This document shows, piece by piece, positions 33,660 through 43,034 of a stretch of 64,000 bases of DNA. The stretch comes from Flavobacterium channae (GTDB lineage: Bacteria > Bacteroidota > Bacteroidia > Flavobacteriales > Flavobacteriaceae): positions 868,001 through 932,000 of the forward strand of contig NZ_CP089096.1 of assembly GCF_021172165.1 (NCBI RefSeq), read 5' to 3'. The position numbers and the translations under genes were made by a program. The notes beneath the pieces are model-generated. The model worked only from the letters and a program-made list of their open reading frames with translations, did not search any database and was not told where the DNA came from. The first letter of the stretch is position 1. Each line of letters begins with the position of its first letter.

Positions 33660-35768
33660 TTGCGATTATTTTTACTCAGAAATACCGATTCTACTTACGC
33701 AAAAGTAATTAGTTTACTTTCGCTTATGTCTCTTGCGCTATTAATTCTAGTAGCTTCCTTGTATTATTATATGAAGGTGCAAGAGAAGAATATTTACGAT
33801 TCTAGTAATAAAATATATAGAAACGAAATTAATTCTTTGATAAAATTAGATTCGGAAAATTATTCTTCATTAGCGGCTGACGTTACTTATTGGGATGAAT
33901 TTGTCGATTTTATTGCAACTAAAGATTTAAAATGGTTCAATACTTCTATTGCTATTATTTTAGATACTTACAAGTCGGAATATATTTGTGTGTATGATGC
34001 AAAAGGGAATTTTATTACTAAGGTTTCAACTCCAAAAATAAAAACCGTTCAATTTATTCCTAAAGCTGCAATTAACAAATTATTAACAAAAAAAGCAGAC
34101 AGATTTTATTTAAAAATTCCAGAAGGTGTTGTGGAGGTTTATGGAGCTACAATTCATCCATCTGATGATCCTTATAAAAACAAGACCAAACCTTCGGGAT
34201 GTTTCTTTATGGTTCGTTTATTAGATAATGATTATTTTGCCAATTTTGAAAAAATAAGCACTTCTAATATTGCATTTTATAAATCATCTGTTGTTGATTC
34301 AAAAGCAGTACATTTTACTTTACCGTTAAAAGATTATCAAAATAATGTTGTTGAAAAGTTAGTTTATAAAAGAGCTTATGATATCGATTTTTGGATAACA
34401 AAATTTATTTTAATCGTTGTTGCAATTGCCATAATGGTTTCTTGGGTTGTATACTATTACTATGCTAATAAATGGTCGCGTTTGCCTTTGAGTTTTATTA
34501 AAAAGATTTTAAAAAATGGCGATCAAAATGCAATTCAGTCTCTAAAAAATATTCGAGGTGAATTTCGTTACATTGGTAAATTGTTTGAAGAAAATCAAAT
34601 CAAGGCAAAGGAACTTGAAATTGCTAAAAATAAAGCAGAAGAAAGCGATAAACTCAAATCAGCTTTCTTAATGAATTTGTCACATGAGATTAGAACACCA
34701 ATGAATGCGATTTTGGGGTTTTCGGATTTGTTATCAAATTCAAATTTAACTGAAGAAGATAAAAACGAATACATAAAAGTGATTCAACAAAGTGGTCAAA
34801 ATCTTATAGAAATAATAGATGATTTAGTTGAAATGTCTAAAATTGATTCGCAATTAATAAAACCAAATCTGCAATCTTTTGATTTGGATGAGTTTGTGAA
34901 ACAAATTTTTACTTCTTATGAGAAATTGTATAACAGCGAAAAAGTTGTTTTTAAATTATCTGCTCCTGATGAAAAATTAGAACAAAATATACTTTCTGAT
35001 AAAGTGAAATTGGGAGAAGTGATTACAAACCTTTTGAATAATGCATATAAGTTTACAGAAGAAGGATTTATCATTTTAGATTATTCGTTGGATAAAGAAA
35101 CCAATACAATTTCATTTAGTATAAAAGATTCTGGAATTGGTATTCCTAATGCTTTTCAAGAAAATATATTTAAAAGATTTAGTAAAATAAACGCAAAAGG
35201 AATTTCTGCAAATGAAGGACTTGGTTTGGGCTTAGCAATTTCTAAAGCGTATGTTGAGATTTTAGGCGGAACAATTGGATTTAATTCGCAAGAAGGTGTT
35301 GGTTCTACTTTCTATTTTTCAATTCCTTTAAATTATTCTGTTACTGATGTTGAGGATAGTTTAGAAAATTCGGATACTGTTTTGCCGATAGATTTAGGTG
35401 AAGAAGAAATTATTTTAATTGCAGAAGACGATAATATCAATTATTTATTGATTGAAAAAATGGTAAAAAGTTGCAACTTTAAGATTATCAGAGCGCATGA
35501 TGGTCTTGAAGCTGTAGAACATTGTAAAACAAATAAGGAAATCGATTTGGTTTTAATGGACATTAAAATGCCAAATATGAATGGTTATGATGCTTTTATC
35601 GCTATAAGAGAATTTAATAAAAATATCCCAATCATTGCTCAAACTTCATATAGCTTTGAAGAAGAACTTCTTAAAATTAAAGACTTAGGATTCACAGATT
35701 TTATTTCAAAACCTATTAAAAAAGAAAAGTTATTCGCTTTAATTAAAAAATATATGAAAAGGGAATAG
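33660..35768 (+). CDS. Hybrid sensor histidine kinase with CHASE4-like sensor and C-terminal receiver
   Basis: 702 residues from a TTG start at 33660 (start uncertain). TM1 at about 15-40 and TM2 near 244-266 bracket an extracytoplasmic sensor with the CHASE4 look (AADVTYWDEFVDFIATKDLKW; short motif YWDEF). HisKA follows with phosphoacceptor H342 in NLSHEIRTPMNAI. HATPase boxes: NLLNNAYKF (N), DSGIGIP (G1) and GLGLGLAISKAY (G2). The receiver domain ends the protein: D634 in VLMDIKMPNMNGYD and the conserved K in FISKPIKKEK. As a hybrid kinase it needs an Hpt partner; one stand-alone Hpt gene is at 22.6 kb. No response regulator is adjacent. Confidence 0.9.
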   Translation: MRLFLLRNTDSTYAKVISLLSLMSLALLILVASLYYYMKVQEKNIYDSSNKIYRNEINSLIKLDSENYSSLAADVTYWDEFVDFIATKDLKWFNTSIAIILDTYKSEYICVYDAKGNFITKVSTPKIKTVQFIPKAAINKLLTKKADRFYLKIPEGVVEVYGATIHPSDDPYKNKTKPSGCFFMVRLLDNDYFANFEKISTSNIAFYKSSVVDSKAVHFTLPLKDYQNNVVEKLVYKRAYDIDFWITKFILIVVAIAIMVSWVVYYYYANKWSRLPLSFIKKILKNGDQNAIQSLKNIRGEFRYIGKLFEENQIKAKELEIAKNKAEESDKLKSAFLMNLSHEIRTPMNAILGFSDLLSNSNLTEEDKNEYIKVIQQSGQNLIEIIDDLVEMSKIDSQLIKPNLQSFDLDEFVKQIFTSYEKLYNSEKVVFKLSAPDEKLEQNILSDKVKLGEVITNLLNNAYKFTEEGFIILDYSLDKETNTISFSIKDSGIGIPNAFQENIFKRFSKINAKGISANEGLGLGLAISKAYVEILGGTIGFNSQEGVGSTFYFSIPLNYSVTDVEDSLENSDTVLPIDLGEEEIILIAEDDNINYLLIEKMVKSCNFKIIRAHDGLEAVEHCKTNKEIDLVLMDIKMPNMNGYDAFIAIREFNKNIPIIAQTSYSFEEELLKIKDLGFTDFISKPIKKEKLFALIKKYMKRE

Positions 35769-35854
35769 CTATACTTATTTTCCAAATTTATGAGAATTAT
35801 CATTTACGAAAACGTTTTCTTTTTGTAAGTTTACGTCCACTAAAATAATCTCAT

Positions 35855-36340
35855 ATGAGCACAAATTATAAACTTTTAGTAAATAACGCTGCTTCGTTTG
35901 AAGTAACTGAGGAAAGTCTTCAAAATTTAGATGCAGTTAAATTAGATGCGTCTAATTTTCATGTACTAAAAGACAATAAACCTTACAAGGCAGAAATTGT
36001 TTCAGCCGATTTTATTTCTAAAAAATACACAGTTAAAGTAAACAACAATTCTTACGAAGTAAACATTTCTGATGCTTTAGATGAATTAATCAAAAACATG
36101 GGAATTGAAAGAGGTAAAACCAAAGTGGTTAATGCTATAAAAGCGCCTATGCCTGGTTTAATTTTAGAGATTAATGTTACTGTAGGACAAGAAGTAAAAG
36201 AAAATGATCCTTTATTAATTTTAGAAGCCATGAAAATGGAAAACAGTTTCCTTTCTCCTAGAGATGGTGTTATAAAATCTATTGCTGTAGAAAAAGGAAA
36301 TGCAGTTGATAAAGGTCAATTATTAATTGAATTCGAATAA
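35855..36340 (+). CDS. Biotin carboxyl carrier subunit of an acyl-CoA carboxylase
   Basis: 161 residues. The C-terminal biotinyl domain carries biotin on K127 in LEAMKMENSF and starts after the Ala/Pro-type hinge VVNAIKAPMPGLILEI. The N-terminal half (LLVNNAASFEV onward) is a beta domain found in separate-chain propionyl- or acetyl-CoA carboxylase carriers of Bacteroidetes. It shuttles the carboxyl group between the two enzymes encoded directly downstream. The biotin carboxylase ATG follows one base after the stop. Confidence 0.92.
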   Translation: MSTNYKLLVNNAASFEVTEESLQNLDAVKLDASNFHVLKDNKPYKAEIVSADFISKKYTVKVNNNSYEVNISDALDELIKNMGIERGKTKVVNAIKAPMPGLILEINVTVGQEVKENDPLLILEAMKMENSFLSPRDGVIKSIAVEKGNAVDKGQLLIEFE

Positions 36341-36341
36341 A

Positions 36342-37790
36342 ATGAAAGAAATTAAAAAAATATTAGTTGCCAATCGCGGTGAAATTGCCATTAGGGTAAT
36401 GAAAACTGCAAAAAAAATGGGAATAAAAACGGTAGCAGTTTATTCTTCTGCCGATAGAAATGCATTGCATGTTAAGTATGCCAATGAAGCCGTTTTAATT
36501 GGTGAAGCAGCATCAAGTCAGTCATATTTGCGTGGTGATAAAATTATAGAAGTTTGTAAAGAATTAGGAGTTGATGCGGTGCATCCAGGATATGGATTTT
36601 TGAGTGAAAATTCCACTTTTGCAGAAGCTTGTGAAAAGAACAATATTATTTTCATTGGTCCAAAATCTAAAGCTATTGAAATGATGGGAAGTAAGTTAGC
36701 AGCAAAAGAAGCTGTTAAACATTACAATATTCCTATGGTTCCAGGAACTGAAGATGCTATTACAGATATTGAAGCGGCTAAGAAAATTGCAACTGATATT
36801 GGTTTTCCAATTTTAATTAAAGCATCTGCCGGTGGTGGAGGTAAAGGAATGCGCGTTGTGGAAAAAGCTGAAGATTTTGTTTCTCAAATGGATAGAGCAA
36901 TTTCAGAAGCTACAAACGCATTTGGTGATGGGTCGGTTTTCATCGAAAAATATGTAACAAAACCTCGCCATATCGAAATACAAGTTATGGCTGATAGTCA
37001 TGGAAATATTGTTTATGTTTTTGAAAGAGAATGTAGTATTCAACGTCGTCATCAAAAAGTAGTTGAAGAAGCACCATCTGCAATTTTAACACCTGAGAAG
37101 AGAAAAGAAATGGGTGAGGCTGCTGTAAAAGTGGCTAAAGCTTGTGATTATCTTGGAGCAGGAACAGTTGAGTTTTTGATGGATGCCGACCATAATTTCT
37201 ACTTTTTAGAAATGAACACCCGTTTGCAAGTAGAACATCCAGTTTCAGAATTAATTTCGGGATTGGATTTAGTGGAATTGCAAATTCGTATTGCACGTGG
37301 CGAAGCATTACCAATGAAACAAGAAGATTTACAAATCAAAGGTCACGCCATGGAACTTCGTGTATATGCGGAAGATCCAATGAATGATTTCTTGCCAAAC
37401 GTAGGATTCTTGAGTACTTATAAATTACCAGAAGGAGAAGGAATCCGCGTAGATAACGGAATTGAAGAAGGAATGGACGTGCCAATTTACTACGATCCAA
37501 TGCTTTCCAAATTGATTACGTATGGAAACACCCGTGAAGAATCAATCGAATTGATGATTAAAGCAATTGACAATTACATAGTAGAAGGTGTTGCAACAAC
37601 ATTACCTTTTGGAAAATTTGTAATGGAACACGATGCATTCCGTTCAGGTGATTTTGATACAGGATTTGTGAAAGCGTATTACGATGCTGAAAAATTAAAA
37701 TCAAAATTAGATACTGAAGCAGAAATTGCTGCTATGATTGCATTTCAGCAATATGTGGAAGATCAAAAAGTACTTAGATTACCAAACTAA
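36342..37790 (+). CDS. Biotin carboxylase subunit of an acyl-CoA carboxylase
   Basis: 482 residues from the ATG at 36342, right behind the carrier gene's stop. ATP-dependently carboxylates biotin on the carrier. Motifs: KILVANRGEIAIRVMKTAKK at the N-terminus, the glycine-rich KASAGGGGKGMRVV, IQRRHQKVVEEAPS, and the catalytic region EMNTRLQVEHPVSELISGLD. Without a fused biotinyl domain it is about 480 residues, between AccC and PccA forms. An in-frame TTG at 36327 would overlap the carrier and is rejected. With the next gene it most likely forms propionyl-CoA carboxylase (AccC is the alternative). Confidence 0.93.
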   Translation: MKEIKKILVANRGEIAIRVMKTAKKMGIKTVAVYSSADRNALHVKYANEAVLIGEAASSQSYLRGDKIIEVCKELGVDAVHPGYGFLSENSTFAEACEKNNIIFIGPKSKAIEMMGSKLAAKEAVKHYNIPMVPGTEDAITDIEAAKKIATDIGFPILIKASAGGGGKGMRVVEKAEDFVSQMDRAISEATNAFGDGSVFIEKYVTKPRHIEIQVMADSHGNIVYVFERECSIQRRHQKVVEEAPSAILTPEKRKEMGEAAVKVAKACDYLGAGTVEFLMDADHNFYFLEMNTRLQVEHPVSELISGLDLVELQIRIARGEALPMKQEDLQIKGHAMELRVYAEDPMNDFLPNVGFLSTYKLPEGEGIRVDNGIEEGMDVPIYYDPMLSKLITYGNTREESIELMIKAIDNYIVEGVATTLPFGKFVMEHDAFRSGDFDTGFVKAYYDAEKLKSKLDTEAEIAAMIAFQQYVEDQKVLRLPN

Positions 37791-37824
37791 TTGACAAATC
37801 GTCTAATTGACTCATTGAAAGAAA

Positions 37825-39366
37825 ATGGAAGATAAAATTAAAATATTAAACGATAAAATAGCTTTAGCTAAATTAGGCGGAGGCGAAAAAAGAATTGCAT
37901 CACTTCATGCAAAAAAACGTTTAACAGCAAGAGAGCGTGTCGAATATTTATTAGATGAAGGTTCGTTTGAAGAAATCGGAATGTTGGTTACACATCGTAC
38001 AACCGATTTTGGAATGGAAAAAGAAATCATTTATGGTGATGGAGTTGTTACTGGTTACGGAACTATAAATGGAAGATTAGTCTATGTTTTTGCACAAGAT
38101 TTCACCGTTTTTGGTGGTTCACTTTCTGAAACTCATGCTGAAAAAATTTGTAAAGTAATGGATATGGCGGTTAAGAATGGAGCACCAATGATTGGATTGA
38201 ATGATTCTGGTGGAGCTCGTATTCAAGAAGGTGTACGTTCACTTGGTGGATATGCTGATATTTTCTACCGAAATGTTCAGGCTTCTGGTGTTATTCCGCA
38301 AATTTCTGCAATTATGGGACCTTGTGCTGGTGGGGCAGTTTATTCTCCAGCAATGACCGATTTTACCATGATGGTAGAAAACAACAGTTATATGTTTGTT
38401 ACGGGGCCAAATGTTGTAAAAACAGTAACAAATGAAGAGGTAACTTCTGAAGAATTAGGTGGAGCAGCAACTCATGCTTCAAAATCGGGAGTTTGTCATA
38501 TTACATCTCCAAACGGGGTTGAATGTTTGGAGGATATCAAACGATTGTTAAGTTATATTCCGCAGAACAATAGAGAAACTACTCCGAAATTACCATTCGT
38601 TTTTCAAGAAGAAATTCGCGAAAAATTAGATACTATTGTTCCAGATAGTGCAAACAAGCCTTATGATATGCATGAAGTAATTGGTGGAATTATAGATGAA
38701 GATTCATTTTTTGAAATTCATAAAGATTTTGCCGATAACATTATTGTAGGTTTTGCTCGTTTAGGAGGAAGAAGTATCGGAATTGTAGCTAATCAGCCTA
38801 TGGTTTTAGCAGGATGTTTAGATGTAAATAGTTCTATTAAAGCAGCTCGATTTGTTCGTTTTTGTGATTGTTTCAATATTCCTCTTTTAGTTTTAGAAGA
38901 TGTACCAGGATTTTTACCAGGAACAGATCAAGAATGGAACGGAATCATTACACATGGAGCAAAATTATTATATGCATTTAGCGAAGCTACTGTTCCAAGA
39001 GTTACTGTAATTACGCGTAAAGCTTATGGTGGAGCTTATGATGTAATGAATTCAAAACATATTGGAGCTGATATGAATTTTGCTTGGCCAAGCGCTGAAA
39101 TCGCTGTAATGGGAGCAAAAGGAGCATCGGAAATTATCTTCAAAAAAGAGATTGGTGAAGCAGCAGATCCTGTGGCTAAATTAGCAGAAAAAGAAGCAGA
39201 ATATGCAGAGTTATTTGCAAATCCATATACAGCGGCGCAACGCGGATTTATTGATGAGGTTATTTTACCAAGAGATACCAGAAGAAAACTGATAAAAGCT
39301 TTTAGCATGTTGGAAAATAAAGTAGTCGACACTCCAAAACGCAAACACGGAAATATTCCTTTATAA
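37825..39366 (+). CDS. Acyl-CoA carboxylase carboxyltransferase (beta) subunit, propionyl-CoA type
   Basis: 513 residues, one chain with both crotonase-like halves, as in PccB/AccD5, unlike the split AccA/AccD of fatty acid synthesis. Motifs: [74 protein letters not shown], and the acyl-CoA site [13 protein letters not shown] (quoted in parts). It transfers CO2 from biotin to propionyl-CoA (or acetyl-CoA). Last gene of the operon, ended by a terminator. MeaB encoded at 10.3 kb supports a methylmalonyl-CoA route in the same cell. Confidence 0.93.
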   Translation: MEDKIKILNDKIALAKLGGGEKRIASLHAKKRLTARERVEYLLDEGSFEEIGMLVTHRTTDFGMEKEIIYGDGVVTGYGTINGRLVYVFAQDFTVFGGSLSETHAEKICKVMDMAVKNGAPMIGLNDSGGARIQEGVRSLGGYADIFYRNVQASGVIPQISAIMGPCAGGAVYSPAMTDFTMMVENNSYMFVTGPNVVKTVTNEEVTSEELGGAATHASKSGVCHITSPNGVECLEDIKRLLSYIPQNNRETTPKLPFVFQEEIREKLDTIVPDSANKPYDMHEVIGGIIDEDSFFEIHKDFADNIIVGFARLGGRSIGIVANQPMVLAGCLDVNSSIKAARFVRFCDCFNIPLLVLEDVPGFLPGTDQEWNGIITHGAKLLYAFSEATVPRVTVITRKAYGGAYDVMNSKHIGADMNFAWPSAEIAVMGAKGASEIIFKKEIGEAADPVAKLAEKEAEYAELFANPYTAAQRGFIDEVILPRDTRRKLIKAFSMLENKVVDTPKRKHGNIPL

Positions 39367-39367
39367 T

Positions 39368-39403
39368 AAGAAAGACCGACTATTTAGTCGGTCTTTTTAT
39401 TTA
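39368..39403. terminator. Bidirectional intrinsic terminator
   Basis: Stem AAAGACCGACTA/TAGTCGGTCTTT with A-run and T-run between convergent genes; the minus-strand stop codon (39384-39386) lies within it. Confidence 0.85.
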
Positions 39404-39719
39404 GTTGAGCATCTATATATTTTCCTATAAATCCTAATTTCATTCGATCTAGCATTTTCTTTTCAAATTCCCAGAAGAATGTAAATTGTCCAAAAATAGT
39501 ACCTATTATAACCAATAAAACTTGATAAGCTGGGAATATTATAAGTAATCGTATAGGCCAATACAACCAAAGCGATAGATTTTCTTTAGTAATTCCTAGT
39601 AAATTTGTTAATGGTTTAGAAAGATAAGCTGCAGTCGACCCAGTTATTGCAAATACAATGAAAATAATAATTAACTGCCAGTTTGATTTTATATTCCAGC
39701 GTTCTTTTAGTTTGTTCAT
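39384..39719 (-). CDS. DUF6787-like small membrane protein
   Basis: 111 residues with two or three membrane helices (WQLIIIFIVFAITGSTAAYL; PIRLLIIFPAYQVLLVIIGTIF, quoted in part) and a charged tail EKKMLDRMKLGF. Similar flavobacterial proteins are often labelled as prolipoprotein diacylglyceryl transferase-like without evidence; I see no catalytic motif of that enzyme. It is 4 nt downstream of the DUF6146-like lipoprotein gene and on the same strand. Confidence 0.7.
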   Translation of the reverse strand: MNKLKERWNIKSNWQLIIIFIVFAITGSTAAYLSKPLTNLLGITKENLSLWLYWPIRLLIIFPAYQVLLVIIGTIFGQFTFFWEFEKKMLDRMKLGFIGKYIDAQLNKKTD

Positions 39720-39723
39720 AAAA

Positions 39724-40155
39724 TTAAATTCTTGGGGTAAATCCTCCTAATCTTTGATTATTTTTGAGTTGAAAGTAAACTAAGTAATTGTATAGCATGT
39801 AGTTTACTTCGTAACCATAATCAATGCTTTGCTCATAGTTAATTGACATTTCATATAAATTAGGATTGTATTGTGAAGATAACATTGTTCTTCTGTTCCA
39901 TTCAATTACCCAAATTCTATTTCTAGATTCTAAAAAAGATTGCGAATAATAATTTCTAGGTTTTGCATTGCTATTGAACCATGACGAAAATCCAGGATCA
40001 AAAATTAAAACTTCGTATTCAATTTCGTCATTTGCAATACGAATAGTGTCGCTTTCTAGTTTTGGTTTATCATCAAAACTCTTTCTGTTCTGAGTAGAAT
40101 TACAAGCTATCAGGATAAAAAGTGTAGCAATTAAAAGTAATAATATACGTTTCAT
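39724..40155 (-). CDS. DUF6146-like lipoprotein
   Basis: 143 residues. Signal peptide with lipobox FILIAC (C18). The mature domain has conserved aromatic blocks EYEVLIFDPGFSSWF and NRIWVIEWNRRTML, then a Tyr-rich C-terminus (INYEQSIDYGYEVNYMLYNY). The family is common in Flavobacteriaceae and has no known function. Probably co-transcribed with the small membrane protein gene that follows by 4 nt. Confidence 0.72.
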   Translation of the reverse strand: MKRILLLLIATLFILIACNSTQNRKSFDDKPKLESDTIRIANDEIEYEVLIFDPGFSSWFNSNAKPRNYYSQSFLESRNRIWVIEWNRRTMLSSQYNPNLYEMSINYEQSIDYGYEVNYMLYNYLVYFQLKNNQRLGGFTPRI

Positions 40156-40185
40156 AGCTTAAGTTTTGAAAGTATAAAGATAAAA

Positions 40186-40215
40186 AAAAGCATCGACAAA
40201 GTCGATGCTTTTAAC
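40186..40215 (-). terminator. Terminator of the DUF937-like gene
   Basis: AAAAGCATCGAC/GTCGATGCTTTT with a 3-nt loop and an A-run to the left (T-run on the minus strand). Confidence 0.8.
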
Positions 40216-40231
40216 TTTAATATAGGAAATA

Positions 40232-40786
40232 CTATTTTCCGAAAAGTTTACCTAATAAACCTCCTAAACCTCCTTTTTTAGAAACAGCAGAAGTAATATC
40301 TCCCATGTCTACTTTTCCGTCATTATTTTGGTCCAATCCAAATTGCCCTCCATATTTTGAAACGGCATCCATAAGTCCACCGCCTTGACCACCAGAAATA
40401 GCACTAACTAAATCACTCATGTTAAATCCTGGCTGATTTGGATCTTTGGCTTTATTAACCAATCCTCCTAAAATCTGAGGAATTAAACCACCTGCAACAC
40501 TTCCTGCAGCATCAGATGATAAACCAAATTTTTCACCTAAGTTTCCTGTAACTTTATCTGTCAATTGTTTTACAACAGGATTGTTTGCATTAATAGCAGA
40601 ATTTCCACTTAATAATCCAGATAAATCATTAATGTTACCATTTGCTACCATATCTTTTAAACCCGAAAGAATAGAGCTTCCGGCTTCATTCATTACAGCG
40701 TCATTTTGTTCATTTGGAACTGCAGGATTATTCACTACAGCATCATTACCAAATTGTTTTACTAATTCTGAAAGTTGATCAAACAT
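40232..40786 (-). CDS. DUF937-like protein with C-terminal EF-hand-like motif
   Basis: 184 residues, low-complexity, rich in Gly, Ala and Asn. The N-terminal and middle regions (LSELVKQFGNDAVVN; FGLSSDAAGSVAGGLIPQIL) match DUF937. Near residue 155 DQNNDGKVDMGDI is a calcium-loop (EF-hand or dockerin-type) sequence. It ends in the glycine-rich KKGGLGGLLGKLFGK. No signal peptide. Function unknown; calcium binding is a prediction from the loop. It follows serA on the same strand but has its own terminator. Confidence 0.75.
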   Translation of the reverse strand: MFDQLSELVKQFGNDAVVNNPAVPNEQNDAVMNEAGSSILSGLKDMVANGNINDLSGLLSGNSAINANNPVVKQLTDKVTGNLGEKFGLSSDAAGSVAGGLIPQILGGLVNKAKDPNQPGFNMSDLVSAISGGQGGGLMDAVSKYGGQFGLDQNNDGKVDMGDITSAVSKKGGLGGLLGKLFGK

Positions 40787-40825
40787 AATTTTAGTTTATT
40801 TGTTGAATCTACTAATGTACAAAAA

Positions 40826-41782
40826 TTAATTGTTTTTTAAAAGGCTAATGATTTGATCGGCTAATTCTGTTCCAATTCTATCTTGCGCTTCTAATGTAGC
40901 AGCACCAATATGTGGAGTTAAAGAAATTTTCGGGTGCATTAAAATTCTAATTTCAGGAGTAGGTTCGTTTTCAAAAACATCTAAACCAGCAAACAATACT
41001 TTTTCTTCGTCTAAAGCTTCAACTAATGCTACTTCATCAATTACACCACCTCTAGCACAGTTGATGATTCCAACGTTTTCTTTCATTAATTTTAATTCTT
41101 CTCTACCAATTACATAACCATCTTGAGCTGGAACGTGTAATGTAATAAAGTCAGAATGTTTGATTACATCTTCTAAAGATTCTGTAACAATTTCTACATT
41201 AATAAATTGTCCGTTATAGAAATCTACACGAATAACCGCTTCGTTTACATATTTATCAGCAGCAATTACTTTCATTCCAAGTCCTAAAGCCATTTTTGCT
41301 ACAGCTTGACCAATACGACCAAAACCAATAATACCAATAGTTTTTCCTCTAAGTTCAATACCATTTGCATAAGCTTTCTTTAAACCATCAAAATTAGTAT
41401 CGCCTTCTAAAGGCATATTTCTGTTTGCGTCATGTAAGAAACGAACACCTGTAAATAAATGAGCAAAAACTAATTCTGCAACACTTTCAGATGATGAAGC
41501 TGGTGTATTAATTACATGTAATCCTTTGCTGCGAGCATATTCTACATCAATATTGTCCATTCCAACACCACCACGACCAATGATTTTTAATCCAGGACAT
41601 GCATCAATAATATCCTGACGAACTTTAGTTGCGCTTCTAACTAAAATTACTTTTACGTCGTGAGTATTAATAAAATTGGCAATTTGTTCTTGTGCTACTT
41701 TTGTAGTGATTACTTCAAAACCACCTTTTTCTAAAGCTTTAATACCGCTTTTAGAAATCCCATCATTTGCTAAAACTTTCAT
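40826..41782 (-). CDS. serA: D-3-phosphoglycerate dehydrogenase
   Basis: 318 residues, short form without the C-terminal ACT domain, so feedback inhibition by serine through that domain is absent. D-2-hydroxyacid dehydrogenase fold: NAD-binding GKTIGIIGFGRIGQAVA near residue 145, the catalytic Arg in NCARGGVIDE, Glu in FENEPTPE, and His in LTPHIGAAT. It catalyses the first step of serine synthesis and lies right behind serC, the second step, as one transcript. Confidence 0.93.
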   Translation of the reverse strand: MKVLANDGISKSGIKALEKGGFEVITTKVAQEQIANFINTHDVKVILVRSATKVRQDIIDACPGLKIIGRGGVGMDNIDVEYARSKGLHVINTPASSSESVAELVFAHLFTGVRFLHDANRNMPLEGDTNFDGLKKAYANGIELRGKTIGIIGFGRIGQAVAKMALGLGMKVIAADKYVNEAVIRVDFYNGQFINVEIVTESLEDVIKHSDFITLHVPAQDGYVIGREELKLMKENVGIINCARGGVIDEVALVEALDEEKVLFAGLDVFENEPTPEIRILMHPKISLTPHIGAATLEAQDRIGTELADQIISLLKNN

Positions 41783-41803
41783 TCTAATTTTATATTTTAT
41801 TTT

Positions 41804-41830
41804 GCTAGTTTACTAGTCACTAATTACTAA
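41804..41830. repeat. AGTGATTAGT-type repeat at the serC end
   Basis: Inverted copy of the repeat at 11430 and 14911 (CTAGTCACTAATTACTAAA). The serC stop codon (41827-41829) is within it. Confidence 0.6.
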
Positions 41831-42897
41831 ATGTTTTTCTCTAATTCTTGCATTACATCAACTAAAACTTGTATACTTTCGATAGGTAAAGCATTGTACA
41901 TTGATGCACGATAACCGCCTACAGAACGGTGACCAGCTAATCCGGAAATTCCAGCTGCTTTCCACATAGCATCAAATTTTTCTTGATGTGCTTCATTTTC
42001 TAATAAGAAAGTTACATTCATGTTACTTCTGTCTTCTTTTGAAGCAGTTCCTTTAAATAATGGATTTCTGTCGATTTCGTTATATAACAAATTCGCTTTA
42101 GCTTCATTAATTTTTTCTATTGCAGCAATTCCACCTAATTTTTTCAACCATTGTAAAGTTAATAAAGAAGCATAAACAGGGAATACTGGTGGTGTATTGT
42201 ACATACTCTCTTTTGCAACGTGTTGTTGGTAATCTAACATGCTTGGAATTGTCCTCCCTGTTTTTCCAAGAACTTCTGTTTTTACAACTACTAATGTTGT
42301 TCCAGCAGGTCCCATATTTTTTTGAGCTCCAGCATAAATTATATCAAATTTGGAAAAATCTAATACACGTGAGAAAATATCAGAACTCATATCACAAACA
42401 ACTGGAATACCAACTTCTGGAAATGATTTCATTTGTGTTCCAAAAATAGTGTTGTTACTCGTGCAGTGAAAGTAATCTGCATCTGCAGGAATCGTGTAAC
42501 CTTTTGGAATGTGGTTGTAATTTTCAGACTTTGAAGAGGCAACTACAACTGTTTCTCCAAAATGTTTTGCTTCTTTAATAGCTCCGCTTGCCCAAGTTCC
42601 TGTATCTAAATAAGCAGCTTTACCATTTTCTTTCATTAAATTATAAGGAACCATTAAGAATTCTAAACTGGCACCACCACCTAAAAATAATACTTCGTAA
42701 CCTTTTCCTTCTAAGTTTAAAAGTTCTAATACTAAAGCTCTAGCTTCGTCCATAACGGCAACGAAATCTTTACTTCTATGTGAAATTTCTAAAATAGATA
42801 ATCCTGAGTTGTTGAAATCTAAAATAGCTTGTGCCGATTTTTCGAAAACTTCTTGAGGAAGTATACATGGACCGGCACTGTAATTGTGTTTTTTCAT
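41827..42897 (-). CDS. serC: Phosphoserine aminotransferase
   Basis: 356 residues from the ATG at 42897 (MKKHNYSAGPCILPQEV). An ATG at 42930 in the same frame would add an unlikely MFFYNKITTTT. PLP enzyme converting 3-phosphohydroxypyruvate to phosphoserine. Motifs: SAGPCILPQEV, HRSKDFVAVMDEA, PLP lysine in DIIYAGAQKNMGPAG and the C-terminal GLAGHRSVGGYRASMYNA. Its stop lies inside a dispersed repeat; serA follows 45 nt later. Confidence 0.95.
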   Translation of the reverse strand: MKKHNYSAGPCILPQEVFEKSAQAILDFNNSGLSILEISHRSKDFVAVMDEARALVLELLNLEGKGYEVLFLGGGASLEFLMVPYNLMKENGKAAYLDTGTWASGAIKEAKHFGETVVVASSKSENYNHIPKGYTIPADADYFHCTSNNTIFGTQMKSFPEVGIPVVCDMSSDIFSRVLDFSKFDIIYAGAQKNMGPAGTTLVVVKTEVLGKTGRTIPSMLDYQQHVAKESMYNTPPVFPVYASLLTLQWLKKLGGIAAIEKINEAKANLLYNEIDRNPLFKGTASKEDRSNMNVTFLLENEAHQEKFDAMWKAAGISGLAGHRSVGGYRASMYNALPIESIQVLVDVMQELEKNI

Positions 42898-43034
42898 TGT
42901 TGTTGTAGTTATTTTGTTATAAAAAAACAAATTTCGTGATTCTTACACAAAAAACAGAAGTCAAATAACCTTAAATTATTAGAGGTTATTAACGAAAACG
43001 TTTGCGTAAATGAAAAATTTTAGGAAAAAACGAA

